DNA of 10,719 bases, from positions 1 through 10,719 of the forward strand of contig VBJE01000035.1 of the NCBI GenBank assembly GCA_005879675.1. The letters are read 5' to 3'. A program made the position numbers and the translations under genes. This DNA is from Chloroflexota bacterium (GTDB taxonomy: Bacteria > Chloroflexota > Dormibacteria > Dormibacterales > Dormibacteraceae). Below the pieces are notes generated by a model. It had not been told where the DNA came from and made no database searches. It saw only the letters and a program-made list of their open reading frames with translations. This document shows, one piece after another, positions 1 through 5,619 of this stretch; position 1 is the stretch's first letter; each line of letters begins with the position of its first letter.

Positions 1-1
1 G

Positions 2-427
2 ATGCTCGACCACAAGGTCGTCGCGTTTCCGGGCGCAACGCAGCTTCTCGAAGTCCTGCCTGAACGCGCCTGGGCGATCGTGACGTCGGCGCGCCGCGAG
101 GTCGCGGTCCGCCACCTCGAAATGGCCGCGCTCCCAGTCCCGGCCGTGCTCATCAGCGCCGAAGATACCCCCCGCGGGAAGCCCGATCCGGCGGGCTACC
201 GCATCGCAGCCGAGCGGCTGCGGGTGGCGCCGGAGAGATGTCTCGCCGTCGAGGACAGTCCAGCCGGACTCAGCGCCGCGCTCGCGGCCGGCATGTTCGC
301 CGTTGGGATCCCCAACACGCACCCTCGGCGCGAGCTGGCGCACGCGAGCGCAATCGTCGCTTCACTCACCACCATCGACGTCACCCATGACCTCCGCCGG
401 ATTCGCCTCCGGTGGAAAGATCGGTAA
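2..427 (+). CDS. HAD-family sugar/polyol phosphatase (3' part, N-terminus outside window)
   Basis: This is the C-terminal 141 residues of a haloacid-dehalogenase-like hydrolase of the beta-phosphoglucomutase / glycerol-3-phosphatase type, soluble enzymes that dephosphorylate or isomerise small sugar and polyol phosphates. Three of the four HAD motifs are visible: motif II (AIVTSA, Thr28/Ser29), motif III (the Lys60 of RGKPDPAGY) and motif IV (AVEDSPAG, Glu84-Asp85). Motif I (DxDxT, with the nucleophile Asp) and most of the cap domain are absent because they would lie left of the window. The Met at base 2 is therefore probably internal and not the real start. After motif IV the usual AGM and VGI strand-helix elements follow. 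The substrate cannot be told from this part. The next gene starts 210 bp downstream, so it is probably not in the same transcript. Confidence 0.85.
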   Translation: MLDHKVVAFPGATQLLEVLPERAWAIVTSARREVAVRHLEMAALPVPAVLISAEDTPRGKPDPAGYRIAAERLRVAPERCLAVEDSPAGLSAALAAGMFAVGIPNTHPRRELAHASAIVASLTTIDVTHDLRRIRLRWKDR

Positions 428-439
428 AGATTTTCGCGA

Positions 440-455
440 TCCGGCCTGAGCCGGA
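440..455 (+). terminator. Possible weak terminator hairpin after the HAD gene
   Basis: A 6-bp GC-rich inverted repeat (TCCGGC, loop CTGA, GCCGGA) lies 12 bases after the HAD stop codon. No T-tract follows, so it is not a classical intrinsic terminator. Its position fits transcript end formation or 3' protection. Confidence 0.25.
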
Positions 456-480
456 GATGCTCGGAAGATGGCGATGCTAT

Positions 481-628
481 GTAAGCGTTCCTCCGTCATA
501 CATGTGTAGTACTTGAAATTACTTCCACCGTACGGCGAAGGGAGTGTCCCGCGATAGATACATTTACGACCGCAGCGGTTGGGTGGATCCGGGTCACTTT
601 TTGGGGCCCGAGATGGATAGGGAGCACA
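481..628 (+). promoter_or_regulatory. Putative promoter/regulatory region of the two-component operon
   Basis: The 210-bp gap before the kinase has a clearly AT-richer segment (about 481-525 and 553-567) than the surrounding coding DNA, as expected of a promoter region. I see a TTGAAA at 513-518 and a GATAGATACAT stretch near 553-563, but no convincing -35/-10 pair with 16-18 bp spacing. A small inverted repeat, ACCGC-A-GCGGT (569-579), could be an operator. GGGAG at 620-624 is the best ribosome-binding candidate, but it sits 13 bases before the TTG start. No sizeable gene fits here. Confidence 0.3.
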
Positions 629-637
629 GCTAGCACG

Positions 638-1363
638 TTGTCAGTTGCCGATTTCAATGTTGATCAGGTCGCCCGTGTCGTCGCGTTGCCAGAAGCTGAC
701 GGCGCGCTGTTCGAGTCCTATCGGATCAGGCGTGAGCTGGCGCGAGAGCTGCACGACGAGGTGGTGCAGACCCTGAACACGGTTCTGATCCAGACACGAA
801 TCTTCGCGCAGGAGCATCAGAAGGACAAAGAAGTCGTCGACCATCTCGCCTACGTCCACACCTCGGTCCGCGACGTGCTCAACCATCTCCGGCAGATCCT
901 GCACGACTTGAGCGGCCAGCCCGGGCTCGAGACCGACCTGCCGCTGGCCGTCAAGCAAGGTTTGTTGACCAGGTTCGCGAACACCAGGCTCAAGGTGACG
1001 TTGACCGTCGGACGGTCGTGGCCGTCGCAGCTGCCACCCGAGACCGGCATCCAGCTCTATCGGATCATCCAGGAAGCGCTCACGAACGCGTACCAGCACG
1101 GAGGCGCGCGCAACGCGGAGGTCGACTTCAGGGCGACCGCGAACATGATCGTTTGCACCATTCGCGATGACGGTCGAGGCATCGCCTGGCTCGACGGCTC
1201 GAGCCCTATCGGCATGGGAATCCTCGGCATGAAGGAAAGGGCCGCCGCGCTCGGAGGTGTGCTCACGATTCGGAACCGCCCGCGCGGCGGCACTGCCGTC
1301 ACGGCGAGTTTTTCGAAGGAGGCCACGCAGTGGCGGTTGAAGCACAGACCATCCGCGTCCTGA
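638..1363 (+). CDS. Sensorless NarL/DegS-type sensor histidine kinase
   Basis: A 241-residue cytosolic kinase that should autophosphorylate on His and pass the phosphate to the response regulator encoded next to it. A HisKA_3 dimerisation domain begins near residue 30: RELARELHDEVVQ contains the acceptor His39 followed by the Asp typical of this family. The HATPase_c domain follows: N-box with Asn150 (IIQEALTNAYQH), G1 box DDGRG (177-181) and G2-like GMGILGM (192-198), ending in GGTAVTASF. No signal peptide or transmembrane segment is visible, and only about 28 residues precede the DHp helix, so there is no recognisable sensor domain. The TTG at 638 is the first possible start after an in-frame TAA at 482-484. 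The 3' end overlaps the response regulator start by 34 bp. What it senses is unknown; it may read a partner protein or a cytosolic signal. Confidence 0.9.
   Translation: MSVADFNVDQVARVVALPEADGALFESYRIRRELARELHDEVVQTLNTVLIQTRIFAQEHQKDKEVVDHLAYVHTSVRDVLNHLRQILHDLSGQPGLETDLPLAVKQGLLTRFANTRLKVTLTVGRSWPSQLPPETGIQLYRIIQEALTNAYQHGGARNAEVDFRATANMIVCTIRDDGRGIAWLDGSSPIGMGILGMKERAAALGGVLTIRNRPRGGTAVTASFSKEATQWRLKHRPSAS
1315..1322 (+). promoter_or_regulatory. Strong ribosome-binding site for the response regulator
   Basis: GAAGGAGG lies inside the end of the kinase gene, with 7 bases before the GTG at 1330. It is the best Shine-Dalgarno in the window and decides the response-regulator start. The overlap suggests translational coupling that keeps kinase and regulator in a fixed ratio. 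Confidence 0.75.
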
Positions 1364-1986
1364 TCGCGGACGACCAGACCCTCTTTCGGAGCGGGCTGGC
1401 GCGTCTCCTCGCGGAAGATCCTCGAATCACGATCTGCGGTCAGGCCGTCGATGGCGACGACGCGGTCGCCAAGTCGGCGGCGTTGAAGCCGGACGTGATC
1501 CTCATGGACCTGAAGATGCCGGGCGTCGACGGCGTCGAGGCGACGGCCAAGATCGTGGCGGCCCAGCCTGCGGTGAAGGTCCTGATCCTCACCACGTTCG
1601 ACACGGACAGCTTCGTCCTGCAGGCTCTTCGGGCCGGCGCCAGCGGTTACGTGTTGAAGGATGCCGAGCCGGCCGCGATCGCTTCCAGCATCATGGCCGT
1701 CGTTGCCGGAGAGAGGGTGATGGCGAGCGCGGTCGCCAATCGCGTGCTCGACATGCTCACCGGAGCGAGCACGCCCAAGGAGTTCTATGACGGCCTGACC
1801 GGTCGCGAGATCGAGATCCTGAAGCTGATCGCCACTGGCAAACCCAACAAGCAGATCGCCTTCTCGCTGAAGATCAGCGAGAAGACGGTCCGCAACCACA
1901 TCAGCCACATCTACGAGAAGCTTGAGATCTACGATCGCGCGCAGGCCGTCCTCTACGCTGTGCGCAAGGCGCTGGTCGAGCTGTGA
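1330..1986 (+). CDS. NarL/FixJ-family response regulator (REC + LuxR HTH)
   Basis: A 218-residue DNA-binding response regulator and the evident partner of the overlapping kinase. The receiver domain (about 9-125) has the acidic pair Asp14-Asp15, phospho-acceptor Asp60 (VILMDLKMPG), the conserved Thr in ILTTF (88-89) and the switch Lys110 (GYVLKD). A LuxR/GerE helix-turn-helix follows (about 154-216), with LTGREIEILKLIATGKPNKQ and the recognition region SEKTVRNHISHIYEKL. All residues needed for phosphorylation are present, so the protein should dimerise and bind DNA when phosphorylated. The GTG start is supported by the strong ribosome-binding site 7 bases upstream. The gene product probably acts as a transcription factor; its targets cannot be read from the window, though its own promoter region and the neighbouring sugar genes are candidates by position only. 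Confidence 0.93.
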   Translation: MAVEAQTIRVLIADDQTLFRSGLARLLAEDPRITICGQAVDGDDAVAKSAALKPDVILMDLKMPGVDGVEATAKIVAAQPAVKVLILTTFDTDSFVLQALRAGASGYVLKDAEPAAIASSIMAVVAGERVMASAVANRVLDMLTGASTPKEFYDGLTGREIEILKLIATGKPNKQIAFSLKISEKTVRNHISHIYEKLEIYDRAQAVLYAVRKALVEL

Positions 1987-1998
1987 CCATCTGGAGCA

Positions 1999-2457
1999 AT
2001 GTCTGAGGACCGGCAACCGCTGAGCGCCGCGAGCTCAGAGAAGAAGGGTCGCCCGCCGCCGCCAATCCAGGTCCTCATCGCCGAGTCCGACAGCGCGCTG
2101 GGCGACCTTTACCGGGAAGCCCTCGAAGGCAATGGGTGGGAGGTCACGGTGGTCGCCGATGCACGGTCGGTCCTGGAGCGATTTCAGCAAGCGCCCCCGA
2201 CCGTGCTTCTGTTGAACACCCTTCCCGACTCCGACCCGGTGACGGTGGTCGAGCAGGTTCGGTCCATGCCCGGGACCCAGGATGTGGTGATCGTCGTGTT
2301 GTACGACTCCATGGACCGGGTGGATGTTCAGCGATTGGCGGGGCTTGACGTGCAGGCCTGGTTGAGCAAGACGAGGGCGACTCGCGAACAGCTCGCCGAG
2401 ACCGTCAGGGGTCTCGTTGCCGGCGGCACCCGAGCCGGAGCTCGGGACCAGACGTAA
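1999..2457 (+). CDS. Stand-alone receiver-like protein lacking the phospho-acceptor Asp
   Basis: A 152-residue protein with a basic, proline-rich N-terminal stretch (about 1-22) and then one CheY-like fold. Strand 1 is VLIAESD (25-31), strand 3 TVLLLNTLPDSD (68-79), strand 4 VVIVVLYDS (96-104) and strand 5 AWLSK (120-124). At the position where receivers carry the phosphorylated Asp there is Asn73, the acidic pair is reduced to Glu29/Ser30 with Asp31 nearby, and the switch Thr/Ser appears to be Leu or Tyr. Only the Lys (124) is retained. It therefore looks like a pseudo-receiver that cannot be phosphorylated in the usual way. It starts 12 bp after the regulator stop, so it is almost certainly co-transcribed. 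No output domain is present. It may bind the kinase or regulator as a phosphorylation-independent modulator, which is inference. Confidence 0.75.
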   Translation: MSEDRQPLSAASSEKKGRPPPPIQVLIAESDSALGDLYREALEGNGWEVTVVADARSVLERFQQAPPTVLLLNTLPDSDPVTVVEQVRSMPGTQDVVIVVLYDSMDRVDVQRLAGLDVQAWLSKTRATREQLAETVRGLVAGGTRAGARDQT

Positions 2458-2461
2458 TCCG

Positions 2462-2481
2462 GCCGGGACGGCCGTCCCGGC
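2462..2481. repeat. Perfect 20-nt palindrome after the signalling operon
   Basis: GCCGGGACGG is followed directly by its exact reverse complement CCGTCCCGGC, four bases after the receiver-like gene's stop codon. With no loop and no T-tract it is not a standard intrinsic terminator. It may be a dimeric regulator's operator or, as RNA, a 3' stabilising hairpin with an unpaired centre. Confidence 0.55.
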
Positions 2482-2541
2482 ACTCGTGACACAGCGTGGC
2501 GCGCCGTGGGCGGTTGGCCGCTGGCAGTCCACACCGGTCCA

Positions 2542-2570
2542 TTGGCGTTCGACGCGAGTCTCCATAGCAT
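2542..2570 (+). promoter_or_regulatory. Possible sigma-70-type promoter for the nucleotide-sugar genes
   Basis: TTGGCG (2542-2547) and TAGCAT (2565-2570) are separated by 17 bp and each matches four of six consensus bases. Transcription would start near 2577-2578, exactly at an ATG. The match is modest, and such pairs occur by chance, but this is the only well-spaced pair seen in the gap. Confidence 0.3.
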
Positions 2571-2577
2571 TGACCCC

Positions 2578-2619
2578 ATGCGGACCACACGCGCATCGCC
2601 GAGTCCGTCTGAGCCTTGA
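2578..2619 (+). CDS. Possible 13-codon leader peptide upstream of the acyltransferase
   Basis: An ATG at 2578 opens a 13-codon frame (MRTTRASPSPSEP) whose TGA (2617-2619) overlaps the TTG start of the acyltransferase (2616-2618) as TTGA. There is no Shine-Dalgarno before it, but if the proposed promoter is real the ATG would be at or next to the transcript start, giving a leaderless message. A ribosome finishing this peptide could re-initiate on the TTG. The arrangement may be chance; no conservation can be checked here. Confidence 0.2.
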   Translation: MRTTRASPSPSEP

Positions 2620-3137
2620 TCGCACCCGATGTCGAGCTCGGCAAGGACGTGGTTGTTTTCCACCCGGAGCTGGTGAACCTGTATGGATGCAAGATCGGCG
2701 CTGAGTGCAAGATCGCCGCGTTCGTGGAGATACAGCGCGGAGCCGTGCTCGGTCGAAGGGTCAAGGTCGAAGCGTTCGTCTTCATTCCGACCGGCGTGAC
2801 CATCGAGGACGGCGTGTTCATCGGGCCCCATGTCTGCTTCTCCAACGACCGCTATCCCACGTCGGTGGATGATTCCGGAGACCTCCTCCGGGTTGGTGAC
2901 TGGCAGGTCGTGCCGACGCTTGTGCGCAGGCGCGCCAGCATCGGGGCGAACGCCACGATCATTTGCGGCGTGACCATCGGCGCGGGCTCGATGGTCGGCG
3001 CGGGCGCGACCGTCACCCATGACGTGCCACCGGATTCGCTGGTGGTCGGCAACCCCGCGCGCCTGATCGGTCCGCGTCCGAAGTGGTGGAGCAGGCCGCC
3101 GGTAAAGGTCTCGAAGGCGAAGGTCGTGCGGCGTTGA
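2616..3137 (+). CDS. Left-handed beta-helix (hexapeptide) acyltransferase, WlbB/WbpD-like
   Basis: A 173-residue acyltransferase of the hexapeptide-repeat class. Relatives N-acetylate amino groups of nucleotide sugars using acetyl-CoA, for example UDP-2-acetamido-3-amino-glucuronate in WlbB/WbpD. Repeats of the [LIV]GxxxxI type run through the protein: CKIGAECKIAAFVEI, AVLGRRVKVEAFVFI, VTIEDGVFIGPHVCF, then ASIGANATIICGVTIGAGSMVGAGATV. The family hallmark FSNDRYP (about 75-81) and the closing VVGNPARLIG (about 142-151) are both present. The mature helix would act as a trimer in the cytoplasm. The TTG at 2616 gives a normal N-terminus (IAPDVELGKDV); no better in-frame start lies upstream. Its stop overlaps a TTG start of the oxidoreductase that follows. 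The short basic C-terminal tail (KVSKAKVVRR) is unremarkable. The exact sugar is unknown. Confidence 0.88.
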   Translation: MIAPDVELGKDVVVFHPELVNLYGCKIGAECKIAAFVEIQRGAVLGRRVKVEAFVFIPTGVTIEDGVFIGPHVCFSNDRYPTSVDDSGDLLRVGDWQVVPTLVRRRASIGANATIICGVTIGAGSMVGAGATVTHDVPPDSLVVGNPARLIGPRPKWWSRPPVKVSKAKVVRR

Positions 3138-4339
3138 GCGTTGACCTGCCGTCGGCCCGAAAACGGTCACGCGATGATCCCGCATCCGGCCGGCAGCCGG
3201 CCAACGACGAGACGACCAGCCCTTACAGCCTGTTCCGGCATCTGCAGCGAGCGAAGAAGCCCAGCTCGACGGTCGGCATCGGGGTCGTGGGATACGGCTA
3301 TTGGGGCCCCAACCTCGTCCGGAACTTTGCCGAGTGCGGCGGGGCCAGGATGGTCGCGGTCAGCGACCTCAGCGTCGAACGCCTGACCGAGGTCCACGCT
3401 CGCTACCCGCTCGTGAAGGTCACGACTGACGCCAGGGACATCCTGGCCGACCGGGATGTCGACGCGGTTGTGGTCGCGACGCCGGTGTCATCGCATTTCG
3501 AGCTGGCGATGCGCGCTCTCGAGGCAGGCAAGCACGTGCTTGTCACCAAGCCGATGACCGCCGACCCGGTGCAAGCGATGGAGTTGATCGAGGCGGCCGA
3601 GCAGCGCGGGCTCGTCCTCATGGTGGATCACACGTTTGTCTACACGGGCGCGGTGCAGACGATCAAGCAGCTGGTCGCGGGCGAGAGCCTCGGCCAGATC
3701 TACTACTACGACTCGGTCCGCGTCAACCTCGGCTTGTTCCAGAAGGATGTGAACGTGCTCTGGGACCTGGCCGTGCACGACCTTTCGATCATGGACTACG
3801 TGCTCGGACAGGAACCCGTCGCGGTTGCGGCGACCGGGTCCGCCCACGTCCCCGGCCACCACGTGAACCTTTCCTACCTGACTTGCTACTTCGACGGCAG
3901 CCTGATCACGCACCACCACGTCAACTGGCTGGCGCCGCTCAAGGTCCGCCGCACGCTTATCGGCGGCGCTCGACAGATGATCGTCTACGACGACCTGGAG
4001 CCGAGTGAAAAGGTGAAGGTCTACGACAAGGGGATCACCGTCGTCGGCGACCAGCGAGGAAAGGTCGAGACGATGATCGGGTACCGCACCGGGGACATGT
4101 GGGCACCGCAGGTCAGCCTGGTCGAGGGTCTGCGCACAGAGGCGCAGCATTTCCTCGAATGTGTGACGCACAGGCGCCAGCCCCTGACCGATGGCTACTG
4201 CGGGCTGCGCCTCACGCTCATCCTCGAGGCCGCCGCGAGATCTCTCTCGCGGCGAGGTCAGCCGGAAGCCCTGCTGATGGAGTGCCCCAGGGGCGTAGAA
4301 GCCCCGATCGAGCTCGGTCGGATAAGCAAGAGCGCCTGA
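3134..4339 (+). CDS. Gfo/Idh/MocA-family oxidoreductase, WlbA/WbpB-like
   Basis: An NAD(P)-dependent sugar dehydrogenase. Relatives oxidise the 3-hydroxyl of UDP-GlcNAc-uronate or act on inositols. I chose the TTG at 3134, which overlaps the preceding stop (TTGA) and has GAAGG 10 bases upstream, giving 401 residues; the frame stays open to a GTG at 3083. From this start, the Rossmann motif GVVGYGYWG is near residues 51-59 and the dinucleotide-site lysine is in LVTKPM (about 136-141), where the usual Glu of EKP is Thr. The substrate domain has VDHTFVYTGAV and WDLAVHDLSIMDYVLG, with the family's conserved catalytic-region His (HDL). About 45-50 residues precede the Rossmann fold, longer than the few usual in this family, so a later start is possible. 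Paired with the hexapeptide acyltransferase, it probably makes a modified N-acyl sugar. No aminotransferase partner is in the window. Confidence 0.87.
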   Translation: MSVDLPSARKRSRDDPASGRQPANDETTSPYSLFRHLQRAKKPSSTVGIGVVGYGYWGPNLVRNFAECGGARMVAVSDLSVERLTEVHARYPLVKVTTDARDILADRDVDAVVVATPVSSHFELAMRALEAGKHVLVTKPMTADPVQAMELIEAAEQRGLVLMVDHTFVYTGAVQTIKQLVAGESLGQIYYYDSVRVNLGLFQKDVNVLWDLAVHDLSIMDYVLGQEPVAVAATGSAHVPGHHVNLSYLTCYFDGSLITHHHVNWLAPLKVRRTLIGGARQMIVYDDLEPSEKVKVYDKGITVVGDQRGKVETMIGYRTGDMWAPQVSLVEGLRTEAQHFLECVTHRRQPLTDGYCGLRLTLILEAAARSLSRRGQPEALLMECPRGVEAPIELGRISKSA

Positions 4340-4340
4340 C

Positions 4341-5612
4341 TTATCGTGGGGACGCGGGAGACAGGGACTCGCCCTGGACGTGCCCGATCGGCTCGCTGAC
4401 CCGCGCTGCCTCTTCCCGCAGCCGCTGACCGCGCGCCCACCGCCGCGTGGCCATGGCCCTGAGCACACGCCCCACCGCCACCATCAGGTCGCCCACGGCC
4501 GGCAGGGGATCGTGGAGATCGAGCACCGAGAACATCATCTCGCCGCGAAGCGAGCGAAGGTATTCGAGTGGCGACATGAGTCCGGCCCGGATGCGCTGAA
4601 CACCCGCGGGGACGTCGGTCAGAATGCGGACCCAGCGAGGTCCGTAGCGAGGGTGGACCCGCCCCGGACGCCGGCCGAGCGCGTATTGGTACTGCATCCA
4701 CGGCAGGTCGAGTCCGCACGCGATGCACAGCGCGTGCCACCCAAACGGCCGGGGATTGACATCCAGGAGCTTTGGCTTGCCATCCCTCTGGTCTTCGATG
4801 AATTCCACTTCGACCATGCCCGTGATGCCCAGTCTCTGAAGCAGCCTGCGTGCGGGATCGAGCAGATCCCGGATTTCGATGGCCTCGACGAAGCTGCTGC
4901 TCAGTCCGTAATCGATCGGGAACTGTCGGGTGCGCCGCGCGGTCATGGCGCTGAGGACGATCCCTTCCTCGCAGAACGCGGCGACCGAGCACTGCGGCCC
5001 AATCACCACCTCCTGCACCATGATGTGCTCCGGCGGGACGATCGCTGAGGCGCGTCGATAGGCCTGCACCAGCTCTTCGAGGTCCGCGGCCTGCAGCGCC
5101 TTGCGCCCGATGGCGTACTGCATTTCGATGGACATCGCCGGCTTGACGATCGCCGGAAATCGAATGCCGGTCGCCTCGAGCAGTGCATTCTCGGAGTCCG
5201 GGTACCAGGTGCGAGGATGGTCAACCCCGGCCACGTCCGCGATTGCGTGCATGAGTTTCTTGTCGTGCGCCCACTTGAGCGAGTCCCAGGGCTGGGTCAC
5301 AAGGCGATAGACGCCGGAGAGCGAGTCGCAATTCCGCGCCACCAGCTCGAGGTTTTCATCCTGGGCCGGAAACAGGATCCAACCCTCAAGGCTCTCGCGA
5401 CGGCCGAGGTCGAGGAGGAAATCCAGGAATGCCGTCCCATACATGGGCCCTGTCCACCTGAATCGCTTCGCCACGTAGCGCGAGAACCAGCCAGACCGCG
5501 GCAGGTTGTCGACCATGGCGATGGGGATGCCGCGCCGGCCCAGGCTTCGCGCCACTCCGAGCGCCTTGAAATCGCTGCCGAGAAGGAGGACGCCGGGCGG
5601 GGCGACCGTCAC
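4341..5612 (-). CDS. ATP-grasp carboxylate-amine ligase family protein
   Basis: A 423-residue ATP-grasp enzyme. Such enzymes activate a carboxylate as an acyl phosphate with ATP and join it to an amine or other nucleophile. An N-terminal Rossmann-like pre-ATP-grasp domain starts at VLLLGSDFKALGVARSL (8-24). The ATP-grasp core shows FPAIVKP with Lys157, the adenine-binding region IMVQEVV (197-203), MVEVEFIED (266-273) with Mg-binding acids, and LLDVNPRPFGW (282-292), whose Asn286 is the usual metal ligand. The C-terminal part (about 320-400) is basic and not recognisable. No transmembrane segment is seen. The GTG at 5612 begins 7 bp after the stop of the flavoprotein, so the two are co-transcribed; no clear Shine-Dalgarno precedes it, suggesting coupling. 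Substrates are unknown; D-aspartate-ligase-like and amino-acid ligase families are the nearest by motif. Confidence 0.85.
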   Translation of the reverse strand: MTVAPPGVLLLGSDFKALGVARSLGRRGIPIAMVDNLPRSGWFSRYVAKRFRWTGPMYGTAFLDFLLDLGRRESLEGWILFPAQDENLELVARNCDSLSGVYRLVTQPWDSLKWAHDKKLMHAIADVAGVDHPRTWYPDSENALLEATGIRFPAIVKPAMSIEMQYAIGRKALQAADLEELVQAYRRASAIVPPEHIMVQEVVIGPQCSVAAFCEEGIVLSAMTARRTRQFPIDYGLSSSFVEAIEIRDLLDPARRLLQRLGITGMVEVEFIEDQRDGKPKLLDVNPRPFGWHALCIACGLDLPWMQYQYALGRRPGRVHPRYGPRWVRILTDVPAGVQRIRAGLMSPLEYLRSLRGEMMFSVLDLHDPLPAVGDLMVAVGRVLRAMATRRWARGQRLREEAARVSEPIGHVQGESLSPASPR

Positions 5613-5619
5613 GGCCGCG

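Noticed and set aside
2..427. HAD gene as a broken pseudogene because motif I is missing
   Set aside because: The missing part would lie to the left of base 1; nothing visible shows a break.
1057..2016. Long minus-strand open frame opposite the kinase and response regulator
   Set aside because: Antisense to two genes with complete family motifs; its product shows no domain pattern.
3488..4468. Long minus-strand open frame opposite the oxidoreductase, running into the ATP-grasp end
   Set aside because: The opposite strand encodes a full Gfo/Idh/MocA protein; this frame has only shadow-type composition.
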